Assembly: GCA_937967995.1 (NCBI GenBank)
Contig: CALBTB010000010.1
Coordinates: forward strand, 349,649 to 413,648
Direction of reading: 5' to 3'
Source: an uncultured Gammaproteobacteria bacterium
GTDB taxonomy: Bacteria; Pseudomonadota; Gammaproteobacteria; UBA6429; Thiohalophilaceae
Length of the DNA stretch: 64,000 nucleotides
Below the pieces are notes generated by a model. That model ran no database searches. It was not told the DNA's origin and saw only the letters and a list, made by a program, of their open reading frames with translations. Positions 8,853-17,523 of the stretch are shown piece by piece. Numbering within the stretch: the stretch's first letter is position 1; the number at the start of each line of letters is the position of its first letter. Position numbers and translations under genes: made by a program.

Positions 8853-9828
8853 TACTTAACTGATAAACCGCCATGGAATAAAGTGCGCTGTGGTTGTAAC
8901 GGCTGATGACATAAAAATTGTGCCAGGTGACCCAGTGTTCCACACCATCGCCGTTTTCCAGTTCAATCAGATTACCTTTCAGATCAGCGGGCAGGCCGGC
9001 AGGTAATACCACGCCAGCGAGGCGAAGCTGTTCAGGTGTATAACGCGGTTTGAGTGAACCATCGATGAGAGTCTTGTATTTCAGGCCGCTGACTTCCACC
9101 TTGTGAGTGACCGGCTCGCCGGCTTTCCAGCCATGGCGTTTGAAATAATTACCAACACTGCCAAGTGCATCAGAGACATTTTCCCACAGGTCACGCTTGC
9201 CGTCCTTGTCAAAGTCCACGGCATAATGTCGAAAACTGCTGGAAATAAACTGCGGCATGCCCATCGCGCCGGCATATGATCCTTTTAATTCCAGCGGGTC
9301 CATTTTTTCCTCGCGTGTCATTAGCAGGAAATGTTTGAGCTCACTCCGGAAGAATTTGGCGCGTGGTGGATAGGCAAAGGCCAGCGTCGACAGAGAATCC
9401 AGTACCGGGTAGCTACCCTTGTGTTTGCCATAACGTGTTTCCACGCCGACAATGGCGACCAGGATCTGCGGTGGCACCTTATAGGTTTCAGATACTTTCT
9501 GTAAAATGTCCGCATGTTCATTCCAGAACAGTACACCGCCTCGTACCCGCTCCCGCGTGACAAAAATCGGGCGGTATTCATACCAGGGTTTGCTTTCTGC
9601 CGGTCTGGAAATGGCATCGATAATGGACTGGTGCAGCCGGGCCTTGTCAAATAATTCCGTCAGCAGGCTGGCATCGAACTTGTGCTCTTCGACCATTTCC
9701 GAAACGAATGTGCTTATCAGGTTTTTATCATCAAACGGGCGTGGTTCAGTCGCATGCGCATTGTGGATGACTGTGATGGAGCAGGATATCAGCAGTGTGC
9801 TGATCAGTTTGTGAATTCGTGATTCCAT
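8830..9828 (-). CDS. mltB: Membrane-bound lytic murein transglycosylase B
   Basis: SLT-type lytic transglycosylase of family GH103. Blocks VGVETRYGKHKGSY (catalytic Glu), GSYAGAMGMPQFISSSF and DFDKDGKRDLWEN are characteristic. The N-terminus (LISTLLISCSITVIHNAHA) looks like a cleaved signal rather than a strong lipobox, so it may be soluble in the periplasm, although a Cys is present in the hydrophobic stretch. The gap to rodA is 5 nt. Confidence 0.95.
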   Translation of the reverse strand: MESRIHKLISTLLISCSITVIHNAHATEPRPFDDKNLISTFVSEMVEEHKFDASLLTELFDKARLHQSIIDAISRPAESKPWYEYRPIFVTRERVRGGVLFWNEHADILQKVSETYKVPPQILVAIVGVETRYGKHKGSYPVLDSLSTLAFAYPPRAKFFRSELKHFLLMTREEKMDPLELKGSYAGAMGMPQFISSSFRHYAVDFDKDGKRDLWENVSDALGSVGNYFKRHGWKAGEPVTHKVEVSGLKYKTLIDGSLKPRYTPEQLRLAGVVLPAGLPADLKGNLIELENGDGVEHWVTWHNFYVISRYNHSALYSMAVYQLSNEIATSR

Positions 9829-9833
9829 TTATA

Positions 9834-10970
9834 TTAACTCGCTATTAACTTCCTGTGTGTCTGGATAGACATAAGAATACCGAATCCGGCCATCAAGGTC
9901 ACCATCGATGTTCCACCATAACTGACCAGCGGTAACGGCACACCTACGACCGGTAATAACCCGCTGACCATGCCGATATTGATAAAGACATAGAGGAAAA
10001 ATGTCAGTGTGATACTGCCTGCAAGCAACCGGGTGTAAGTATCCTGGGCCTGGCTGGCAATAATCAATCCGCGTGCGATGATAAGTGCATACACGGCCAG
10101 TAACAGGATGGATCCGAGCAACCCGAATTCCTCGCTGAAGACCGGAAAGATGAAATCGGTTTTACGTTCCGGCAGAAAATCCAGGTGTGACTGCGTACCA
10201 TTGAGCCAGCCCTTGCCATACAGGCCGCCGGATCCGATGGCAATCGTGGACTGAATAATGTGGTAGCCGGATCCCAGAGGATCGCTTTCCGGGTTCAGGA
10301 AGGTTAATACCCGTTTACGTTGATAATCATGCATGCCGTATTGCCACAGCACCCAGGACAGGGGAATGAGCAGAATAAAGCTGGTAATAATAAAACGCCA
10401 TCTCAGGCCGGCCAGAAACAGGACGAAAATACCGGAGCCGGCGAGCAGGATAGCTGTTCCCAGATCAGGTTGGCGGGCTACCAGAAAGGTTGGTAACAGG
10501 ATCAGGGCAAGAGAAATGATGATGCGACTGAAACGTGGCGGTAATGTGGTATCCGACAGGTACCAGGCAATGATCATTGGCAATGCGAGTTTCATTAATT
10601 CCGATGGTTGAAACGTAAATAATCCCAGGTCCAGCCAGCGCTTGGCACCTTTGCCCACTTCACCCAGTAATAAAACCGCTACCAGCATCACGAGGCCAAC
10701 ACCAAATAACCAGGGACTCCAGTGTTCAATGGTGTCCGGCGACAACTGGGCGACGGCAAACATAATCCCAAATGCGATTGTCAGGCGAATGAGTTGCTTG
10801 ATCACGACGTCATTGCTCTGTTCGGATGCACTGTACAGCACAACCAGGCCGATACCGGCCAGTAATAACAGGCTTAACAACAGCGGCAGGTCGATATGCA
10901 GGCCACGAATATAGCGGCGCCCGCCGCTCAGGCGAGTAGTGTCAGCAAATTCGGAACGTGCAAATGCCAT
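9834..10970 (-). CDS. rodA: Rod-shape SEDS peptidoglycan glycosyltransferase RodA
   Basis: Polytopic SEDS protein (about 10 membrane segments over 378 residues) that polymerises glycan strands during elongation together with PBP2. Family markers include the N-terminal LLLAGIGLVVLYSAS, KRWLDLGLFTFQPSELMKL with the catalytic-region residues, and the C-terminal PLPLVSYGGTSMVTLM. Its ATG overlaps the mrdA stop (TAATG), indicating coupled translation with its partner PBP2. Confidence 0.97.
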   Translation of the reverse strand: MAFARSEFADTTRLSGGRRYIRGLHIDLPLLLSLLLLAGIGLVVLYSASEQSNDVVIKQLIRLTIAFGIMFAVAQLSPDTIEHWSPWLFGVGLVMLVAVLLLGEVGKGAKRWLDLGLFTFQPSELMKLALPMIIAWYLSDTTLPPRFSRIIISLALILLPTFLVARQPDLGTAILLAGSGIFVLFLAGLRWRFIITSFILLIPLSWVLWQYGMHDYQRKRVLTFLNPESDPLGSGYHIIQSTIAIGSGGLYGKGWLNGTQSHLDFLPERKTDFIFPVFSEEFGLLGSILLLAVYALIIARGLIIASQAQDTYTRLLAGSITLTFFLYVFINIGMVSGLLPVVGVPLPLVSYGGTSMVTLMAGFGILMSIQTHRKLIAS

Positions 10971-12823
10971 TATTTGTCCTTCAACAGATATGCGTCCATC
11001 ACCTTGCGAGCGATAGGTGCGGCAATTGCGCCACCGCTGCCTCCATTCTCTACTATGACCGCAACGGCAATGCGTGGTTCATCTACCGGTGCATACGAAA
11101 TGAACAGGGCATGATCGCGCAGTTTTTTGGCAATTTTTTCCTCATCATATTCTTCATCTTCCTTGATACCAAATACCTGGGCGGTGCCTGTTTTACCGGC
11201 AACCTTGTATTGAATGCCCGGGTTAATGCTGCGCGCCGTTCCGTAAATACTGTGAACCACGCGTGTCATGGCACGAATTATAATGTTCCAGTTTTCCGGA
11301 TTACTTTTTTGCACGGTGCCTATATGGTTAGGACTGGTGACGCTGATTTCTTCTATGCCCGGTTCGCCGATGGCATGCACAATGCGAGGTTTGTAGCGTT
11401 CACCCTGAGTACCGAGGGTTGCAGTGATATGTGCCAGCTGCAAGGGCGTGGTCAGGGTAAAACCCTGGCCGATACCGGTGATGAGTGTTTCACCGGGAAA
11501 CCAGGGCAAATTATAGGTCTTGCGTTTCCATTCCCTGGAAGGGAGCAGGCCTTCCTGTTCACCGCGAATATCAATACCTGTTGTTTCACCAAGTCCAAAT
11601 CGGGCCAGGTATGCTTCGATGCGATCAATTTTTAACGCGAGTGAAAGATCATAAAAATAGACATCGCAGGATTCGACAATGGCCTTGGTCAGGTTGGTCT
11701 CGCCATGGCCTTCTTTTTTCCAGTCCCGGTATTTGCGTTCATCATTTTTAAGCATGTAATAACCGGGGCATTTAATTTTTTCATCACTGCCGATAATTTT
11801 GTCTTCCAGTCCGGCCAGACCGATAAATGGCTTGAGCGTAGAGCCCGGTGGATACTGCCCCTGCAGCGCGCGGTTAAACAGTGGCCGTTGTGGCGACTGA
11901 CTCAGTGCCCGGTAGGTTTCCCTGTCTACACCGTTCACAAAGATGTTTGGATCATAAGTCGGCATACTGACAAACGCGATAACCGAACCGTCCTGAGGAT
12001 CAATCGCGACCAGTGCACCGTTGTCTTCGCCAAAGGCCTGTTCGGCAATTTTCTGTACATTGATGTCGATGGTCATGTACAGGTCTTTACCGGGGATGGG
12101 CAACAGTTCCGGAACCTTGTTCATGATGCGACCCTGCGAATTGGTTTCGACCCGCTCGAAACCGACTTCACCGTGCAGGATGTCTTCGTAAGATCGTTCC
12201 ACACCGACTTTACCGATATGTTTGGTGGCACTGTAGCGGGTTGCATCCAGCCGGGTTAATTCAATTTCGTTAATACGGCCAACATATCCAATGGCATGAG
12301 ATGCCAGTTTGCCCTGCGGGTAATCACGCGTCAGCTCAGCAGTGACGTTAACACCCGGCAGGCGGTCCTGATGAACTGCCACCTTGGCACGTTCCACATC
12401 ATTCAGGCGAAAGCGTAACGGGACGCCTTCAAAACGACGTTTGGTTTTTCGCAGTTCATGAAAGCGTGCGATTTCTTCGTCAGATACATCAATCAGTGCT
12501 TTTAACTGCTGCAGCGTGTCATCCAGATCCCGAATATGTTCCGGAATAAGCTGCAGTGTAAAACTGGGCAGGTTTTGCGCCAGCAGTACACCGTTGCGGT
12601 CATAGATCAGGCCACGTATCGGTGGAATGGGAAGTATATTGATACGGTTTTCTTCTGACAGGGTGGTGTAATGATCGTGATTGATAATCTGCAGGTATAT
12701 CAGCCGCGCGATAATCAACACTAATACTGCAACGGCGACAATGACTGCAAACAGAACGCGTTTCTGGAACAGGTGGGTCTCGCGCAGATGGTCCTTGATG
12801 GTGAGTGAACTTTGTCGTGCCAT
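10970..12823 (-). CDS. mrdA: Penicillin-binding protein 2 (elongasome transpeptidase)
   Basis: High-molecular-mass class B PBP. A short cytoplasmic tail and one membrane anchor (VLFAVIVAVAVLVLIIARLI) precede the pedestal domain; the transpeptidase domain carries PPGSTLKP (SxxK, catalytic Ser), SCD (IVESCDVYF) and KTG (VAGKTGTAQ). The ATG at 12823 is preferred over a GTG at 12838 that would overlap mreD, although neither has a strong ribosome-binding site, which suggests coupling to mreD translation. Confidence 0.96.
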   Translation of the reverse strand: MARQSSLTIKDHLRETHLFQKRVLFAVIVAVAVLVLIIARLIYLQIINHDHYTTLSEENRINILPIPPIRGLIYDRNGVLLAQNLPSFTLQLIPEHIRDLDDTLQQLKALIDVSDEEIARFHELRKTKRRFEGVPLRFRLNDVERAKVAVHQDRLPGVNVTAELTRDYPQGKLASHAIGYVGRINEIELTRLDATRYSATKHIGKVGVERSYEDILHGEVGFERVETNSQGRIMNKVPELLPIPGKDLYMTIDINVQKIAEQAFGEDNGALVAIDPQDGSVIAFVSMPTYDPNIFVNGVDRETYRALSQSPQRPLFNRALQGQYPPGSTLKPFIGLAGLEDKIIGSDEKIKCPGYYMLKNDERKYRDWKKEGHGETNLTKAIVESCDVYFYDLSLALKIDRIEAYLARFGLGETTGIDIRGEQEGLLPSREWKRKTYNLPWFPGETLITGIGQGFTLTTPLQLAHITATLGTQGERYKPRIVHAIGEPGIEEISVTSPNHIGTVQKSNPENWNIIIRAMTRVVHSIYGTARSINPGIQYKVAGKTGTAQVFGIKEDEEYDEEKIAKKLRDHALFISYAPVDEPRIAVAVIVENGGSGGAIAAPIARKVMDAYLLKDK

Positions 12824-12827
12824 AATG

Positions 12828-13316
12828 CTAGTTGACACCGTACACGCGGCGGACCTTTCGCAGAATCATGAATACCGGTGTCCACAATACAGCTGTCGTA
12901 AAACAGGGTAGCAGGACCATCCAGATACTGGGTGCAATACCGGTGATACCCTTGATCCATAACACGATGATGTCGTAAATCAGGCAGAAAATGAATACCA
13001 CAATCGCCTGTTGCCAGACTGGAAAGATACGCAGGCGCTGATGCAGGTAAACGGTGAAATACGCCACGATGGCCATGGCCAGTGCATACTGGCCAAGAAC
13101 CGCATCGTAAGAAACATCGAGTAACAGACCCATTATCCATGCCACACCAATATTCACCCGATGCGGCAGGGCCATGCTCCAGTAGATGATGACCATCAAT
13201 ACCCAGTGTGGCCGAATCTCTTCTGCCCAGGTCGGCAGGGGCATGATAGTCAGCATGAGTGCCACAATGAGTGTCAGGAAAATTACCGGACTGCCTCGCG
13301 GTATCACGGCACTCAT
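12828..13316 (-). CDS. mreD: Rod shape-determining protein MreD
   Basis: Small polytopic inner-membrane protein (162 residues, five or six hydrophobic segments) following mreC with an ATGA stop/start overlap. Recognised from position, size and segments such as HWVLMVIIYWSMALPHRVNI and GLLLDVSYDAVLGQ. It works in the elongasome with MreC, RodA and PBP2. Confidence 0.93.
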   Translation of the reverse strand: MSAVIPRGSPVIFLTLIVALMLTIMPLPTWAEEIRPHWVLMVIIYWSMALPHRVNIGVAWIMGLLLDVSYDAVLGQYALAMAIVAYFTVYLHQRLRIFPVWQQAIVVFIFCLIYDIIVLWIKGITGIAPSIWMVLLPCFTTAVLWTPVFMILRKVRRVYGVN

Positions 13317-14191
13317 GATTTTTCCTCCTGCGGACCTTTACAGGCCGCTTCCGGATTGGTGCGGTGAGATGGCCAGACCAGCAGGACTTCGCGGTTACGA
13401 TCCAGTTGTGCAGTGGGTTCTACCAGGATTTGTGCAAACGGCAGACTGGGATTGGTGTTGATTTCGACAACACGGCCGACCGGGTAACCGGGCGGAAACA
13501 TACAGCCCAGCCCGGAAGTCACCAGCAGGTCGTCGACCATGATATCGGCATTGTTGGGCTGGTGAATCAGTTCTAGCTGGTTCTGTTTGGGTTTGCCGAC
13601 CGCAATGGCACGTACACCGTTTCGATTGACCTGAACCGGCACGGAGTGACTGGCGTCGGTTATCAGCATGGCGGTACTCGACATGGGACCCACATGCACA
13701 ATCTTTCCCATCGCCCCCTGGGCACCGATTATCGGCTGACCCATATAAACGCCATGGCTGTTACCTTTATTAATGACAAACTGGCGCCGGTAGGGATCCA
13801 GATCCACTGACAGCATTTCCGCGACCAGTACGTGTTCAAACTCTTCATCATGTTTTTCAACGGACTTGAGCAGGGCGCGCAGGTTGGCATTTTCAGTCTT
13901 CAGCGAGGCATATTTCTGCAGTTTGGCCTTGAGTAACTGGTTCTGGGTGCGCAGGGTCTTGTTTTCATCTTCCAGGGTGGAGTGGCTCACCAGTGATTGT
14001 GAGCTCCAGTCAATGATATCGGAGGGCAGATTGACCAGATAGCGAATCGGATCAACGACTACAGACAGCGCAGAGCGAATGGTCGTCATGGCCTGAAAGC
14101 GATGGTCAAGGACCATGAGCATGACCGAAATCAGGCACAAAATGATCAGGCGTATACCAAGCGACGGGCCTTGTTTGAACAGGTGTTTAAC
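13313..14191 (-). CDS. mreC: Rod shape-determining protein MreC (non-canonical GTT start)
   Basis: Bitopic elongasome scaffold: membrane segment, coiled coil (LEDENKTLRTQNQLLKAKL) and two beta domains with NKGNSHGVYMGQPIIGAQG and DDLLVTSGLGCMFPPGYPVG. The conserved N-terminus HLFKQGPSLGIRLI is encoded upstream of every in-frame ATG, GTG or TTG. It begins at a GTT codon (14191) placed 7 nt after a strong GAGGAGG (14205-14199), exactly where a start should be. The first standard in-frame start, TTG 14140, would remove the GPSLxxR motif and part of the membrane anchor. I therefore extend the gene to GTT 14191; a CTG at 14182 is the other option. The gap to mreB is 28 nt. Confidence 0.9.
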   Translation of the reverse strand, partial: VKHLFKQGPSLGIRLIILCLISVMLMVLDHRFQAMTTIRSALSVVVDPIRYLVNLPSDIIDWSSQSLVSHSTLEDENKTLRTQNQLLKAKLQKYASLKTENANLRALLKSVEKHDEEFEHVLVAEMLSVDLDPYRRQFVINKGNSHGVYMGQPIIGAQGAMGKIVHVGPMSSTAMLITDASHSVPVQVNRNGVRAIAVGKPKQNQLELIHQPNNADIMVDDLLVTSGLGCMFPPGYPVGRVVEINTNPSLPFAQILVEPTAQLDRNREVLLVWPSHRTNPEAACKGPQEEKS

Positions 14192-14219
14192 GTCACAACC
14201 TCCTCAATGGTCATGCTGT

Positions 14220-15266
14220 TTACTCAACAGTAAACAGATCACCACCGTACTCATCAATCATCTCCAGTGCACGACCACCACCACGCGCCACACAGGTCAG
14301 CGGGTCTTCAGCGATGATCACTGGCAGGCCGGTCTCCTCCATAAGCAAACGATCCAGGTCACGTAGCAGGGCGCCACCACCGGTCAGCACCATGCCGCGT
14401 TCAGCGATATCAGCGGCCAGTTCCGGTGGGGTTTGTTCCAGCGCCGTTTTGACTGCGCTGACGATACCCGACAGGGGTTCCTGCAGGGCTTCAAGAATTT
14501 CATTGCTGTTGAGTGTAAAACTGCGCGGTACCCCTTCGGCCAGGTTACGGCCACGTACTTCCATTTCACGTACTTCATTGCCGGGGTAGGCCGAGCCGAT
14601 CTCATGTTTTATGCGCTCGGCGGTAGATTCACCAATCAGTGAGCCGTAGTTACGCCGCACATAGTTGATAATGGCATCGTCAAAGCGATCCCCACCGATG
14701 CGCACCGAGGCGGAATAAACGATACCGCTCAGGGAAATGACGGCGACTTCCGTCGTGCCACCGCCGATATCCAGCACCATGGAGCCGCTGGCCTCACTGA
14801 TCGGCATGCCGGCGCCAATGGCGGCGGCCATAGGCTCTTCGATTAAAAAGACTTCACGTGCACCGGCCCCGGCGGCGGATTCACGTATCGCGCGGCGTTC
14901 GACCTGGGTCGAGCCACACGGCACACAGATCAAGACGCGTGGGCTGGGGCGGAAAAAGCGTGCCTCGTGCACCTTGCGAATAAAATGCTGGAGCATCTTC
15001 TCGGTGACGGTAAAATCAGCAATAACGCCATCTTTCATGGGGCGAATCGCCACGATATTGCCGGGAGTCCGGCCCAGCATGCGCTTGGCCTCCATGCCGA
15101 CAGCGGCGACGGATTTCGGCCCGCCCGGGCCACGCTCCTGACGGATGGCGACGACGGACGGTTCATTTAGTACAATCCCTTTTCCGCGAACGTATATAAG
15201 GGTGTTGGCGGTGCCCAGATCGATGGACACGTCATTGGAGAACATACCCCTGAGACTTTCGAACAT
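14220..15266 (-). CDS. mreB: Rod shape-determining actin homologue MreB
   Basis: Actin-like ATPase that positions elongation complexes under the inner membrane. Phosphate and nucleotide-binding blocks are clear: SIDLGTANTLIYV, VLDIGGGTTEVAVISL and GMVLTGGGALLRDLD. The 348-residue length matches the family, and the amphipathic N-terminus (FESLRGMF) is present. It is the first gene of the minus-strand envelope operon and diverges from gatC. Confidence 0.98.
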   Translation of the reverse strand: MFESLRGMFSNDVSIDLGTANTLIYVRGKGIVLNEPSVVAIRQERGPGGPKSVAAVGMEAKRMLGRTPGNIVAIRPMKDGVIADFTVTEKMLQHFIRKVHEARFFRPSPRVLICVPCGSTQVERRAIRESAAGAGAREVFLIEEPMAAAIGAGMPISEASGSMVLDIGGGTTEVAVISLSGIVYSASVRIGGDRFDDAIINYVRRNYGSLIGESTAERIKHEIGSAYPGNEVREMEVRGRNLAEGVPRSFTLNSNEILEALQEPLSGIVSAVKTALEQTPPELAADIAERGMVLTGGGALLRDLDRLLMEETGLPVIIAEDPLTCVARGGGRALEMIDEYGGDLFTVE

Positions 15267-15282
15267 ATTGGTATCTGCTTTA

Positions 15283-15312
15283 TATATAAGTAAGTTGCCT
15301 TACTTTAATCAA
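15283..15312 (-). promoter_or_regulatory. Candidate sigma-70 promoter for mreBCD
   Basis: On the minus strand TTGATT (15312-15307) and TATATA (15288-15283) are separated by 18 nt and lie 17-46 nt upstream of mreB. Each hexamer matches consensus at 4 of 6 positions, so this is a plausible but unproven promoter. Confidence 0.4.
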
Positions 15313-15402
15313 TACAGGGGGTATTGGGCAAGCAGGTAGCTGAAAATAATGATTTTTTGTCCAACCCGTCACAGACACGAAATTTGAGGTAAAGAGGACC
15401 CT

Positions 15403-15690
15403 ATGTCACTTGAACGAGACGACGTAAAAAAGATTGCCCACCTGGCCAGGCTGGCGATCGACGAGGCGGATATTCCCGGTTACGCCACCAACCTGACAAA
15501 TATCCTGAATCTTGTCGAACAGATGAGCGCTGTCGATACGGATCAGGTTACACCAATGGCGCATCCGCTTGATGCCGTGCAACGCTTGCGACCGGATGAA
15601 GTCACCGAGACCAATCAGCGCGATCATTTTCAGCAACATGCGCCGAAGGTTGAGGATGGTTTGTACCTGGTGCCGAAAGTCATCGAATAA
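15403..15690 (+). CDS. gatC: Asp/Glu-tRNA amidotransferase subunit C
   Basis: The small 95-residue subunit that stabilises GatA in the GatCAB amidotransferase. VKKIAHLARLAIDEADIPGY and the C-terminal LRPDEVT block are typical. AAAGAGG precedes the ATG. It is the first gene of the plus-strand gatC-gatA-gatB series, 137 nt from divergent mreB. Confidence 0.95.
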   Translation: MSLERDDVKKIAHLARLAIDEADIPGYATNLTNILNLVEQMSAVDTDQVTPMAHPLDAVQRLRPDEVTETNQRDHFQQHAPKVEDGLYLVPKVIE

Positions 15691-15732
15691 AAATCGTTTA
15701 ATTTATAAATCCAGCAAAGTTGTTTCGTTACT

Positions 15733-17193
15733 ATGAGTTTACATAACAAAACCATTCGTGAGTTATCAGAAGACTTACACAACAAATCCATCAGCAGCGT
15801 CGAACTGACGCAACACTATCTGGATCGTATCGAAAAATATGATTCACAGTTAAACAGTTTTGTCACCGTTACAAACGATCTCGCCCTGGAGCAGGCGCGT
15901 CAGGCCGATAAATTAATTGCACAGGGCAAGGCAACAGCGTTAACCGGTATTCCCATCGCGCAAAAAGATATTTTTTGTACCAACGGCGTGAAAACCACCT
16001 GCGGATCAAAAATGCTGGATAACTTTATTGCGCCATACGATGCAACTGTTGTTGATAAATTTAATCAGGCCGGCGCCATCATGCTGGGTAAACTGAATAT
16101 GGATGAATTTGCCATGGGCTCATCCAATGAAACGAGTTTTTACGGACCGGTCAATAATCCCTGGAACACGGATTGTGTGCCGGGCGGATCGTCCGGTGGT
16201 TCGGCGGCATCTGTCGCGGCACGGTTGGTACCGGCGTCAACGGGCACGGATACCGGTGGTTCCATTCGACAACCGGCATCATTATGTGGCATTACCGGTT
16301 TAAAACCGACTTATGGTCGTGTTTCCCGCTACGGCATGATCGCGTTTGCCTCCAGTCTCGATCAGGCCGGACCACTAACACAAACCGCGGAAGATGCGGC
16401 GCTGTTATTAAATGTTATGGCCGGGTTTGATACGAAAGATTCCACCAGTGTTGAAAAAGACGTGCCGGATTACACCGCAAACCTGAAACAGGATCTAAAA
16501 GGTTTGAAAATCGGCTTACCGAAAGAATATTTCGGAGAAGGGCTGGATAGTGCGGTCGGTGATGTCATTCAGCAGGCCATTGATACGTACAAAAAACTCG
16601 GCGCAGAAATTGTTGATATTGAATTGCCCAACAGCGGCTTATCGGTACCGGCTTATTATGTGGTTGCACCGGCCGAATGTTCATCCAACCTGTCACGCTT
16701 TGACGGCGTACGTTTCGGTTATCGCTGTGATGATCCGAAGGATCTTGAAGATTTATATAAGCGTTCGCGCGGCGAAGGATTTGGGCCGGAAGTCAAACGC
16801 CGTATCATGATCGGTACCTATGCCCTGTCTGCCGGTTATTACGATGCCTATTATCTCAAGGCACAGAAAGTACGCCGCCTGATCAGCGATGATTTCAAAC
16901 AGGCGTTTGAAAACGTCGATGTCATTATGGGGCCGACCTCACCCAGCGTGGCGTTCAAAAAAGGTGAGCGCAGTGATGACCCGATCACCATGTACCTGTC
17001 GGATATTTATACCATTGCCACCAACCTGGCCGGACTGCCGGGCATGTCGGTACCGGCCGGTTTTGCGCATGATTTGCCGGTGGGGTTACAGATTATTGGT
17101 AATTATTTTGACGAGGCGCGGCTGTTAAATGTGGCGCATCAATATCAATTGAATACGGACTGGCATACGAAATTGCCGGATGGTTTTAAATGA
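15733..17193 (+). CDS. gatA: Asp/Glu-tRNA amidotransferase subunit A
   Basis: Amidase-signature enzyme that releases ammonia from glutamine for transamidation of misacylated Asp-tRNA(Asn) or Glu-tRNA(Gln). The catalytic Ser-cisSer-Lys triad region is visible: PIAQKDIF (Lys), GGSSGGSAASVAARL and STGTDTGGSIRQPAS (Ser pair). Length 486 is standard. It is 42 nt after gatC and followed by two hairpin elements before gatB. Confidence 0.97.
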   Translation: MSLHNKTIRELSEDLHNKSISSVELTQHYLDRIEKYDSQLNSFVTVTNDLALEQARQADKLIAQGKATALTGIPIAQKDIFCTNGVKTTCGSKMLDNFIAPYDATVVDKFNQAGAIMLGKLNMDEFAMGSSNETSFYGPVNNPWNTDCVPGGSSGGSAASVAARLVPASTGTDTGGSIRQPASLCGITGLKPTYGRVSRYGMIAFASSLDQAGPLTQTAEDAALLLNVMAGFDTKDSTSVEKDVPDYTANLKQDLKGLKIGLPKEYFGEGLDSAVGDVIQQAIDTYKKLGAEIVDIELPNSGLSVPAYYVVAPAECSSNLSRFDGVRFGYRCDDPKDLEDLYKRSRGEGFGPEVKRRIMIGTYALSAGYYDAYYLKAQKVRRLISDDFKQAFENVDVIMGPTSPSVAFKKGERSDDPITMYLSDIYTIATNLAGLPGMSVPAGFAHDLPVGLQIIGNYFDEARLLNVAHQYQLNTDWHTKLPDGFK

Positions 17194-17210
17194 TGCCAAG
17201 AAACCAGCAC

Positions 17211-17296
17211 GGCTGACGATGGTGACATGTTCCGGGAGCGTGCGGCCACATGGACGTATTTATGGCGTCTCCTGGAACATGTCACCGGAGTCAGCC
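17211..17296 (-). repeat. Long hairpin element, diverged copy (reverse orientation)
   Basis: GGCTGAC (17211-17217) pairs with GTCAGCC (17290-17296), and GGTGACATGTTCC (17221-17233) pairs perfectly with GGAACATGTCACC (17274-17286). Read on the minus strand, the interior resembles the core of the three forward elements (GACGCCATAAATACGTCCATGT against ACGCTGTGAATACATCC-CTGT, in pieces). It is the outlier of the family and lies head to head with the next copy in the gatA-gatB gap. Confidence 0.65.
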
Positions 17297-17356
17297 AGAC
17301 AGGGTGATTTGTAATAAAGAACACGATATATGCAAAGTGAACGACTGCAGAGTACA

Positions 17357-17466
17357 GGTCAGAGTATAGAAACAGTTTTAAGGACACGCTATGAATACAT
17401 CCCTGTACGCTCGGCTGCGGCATCCCTGCCGCAGACGGTCCTGAAAACTGTTTCTATACTCTGACC
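17357..17466 (+). repeat. Long hairpin element, copy 1
   Basis: A perfect 23-bp stem pairs 17357-17379 with 17444-17466. Inside are the conserved 20-nt core AATACATCCCTGTACGCTCG at 17394-17413 and a small 7-bp hairpin (CTGCGGC 17415-17421 with GCCGCAG 17428-17434). No T-run follows, so it is not a standard terminator. It sits between gatA and gatB; this 330-nt gap holds no gene. Confidence 0.85.
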
Positions 17467-17523
17467 CCGGCATGGGATAGTGCAGATTAACTTAAGAAAG
17501 AAATCAGCAACGAAGGTAACGTG

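Noticed and set aside
10958..11635. 225-codon open frame on the plus strand
   Set aside because: Entirely antisense to the mrdA transpeptidase domain; no ribosome site and no recognisable protein features.
17357..17466. Hairpin copy 1 considered as a rho-independent terminator
   Set aside because: The stem is far too long and no T-run follows either arm.
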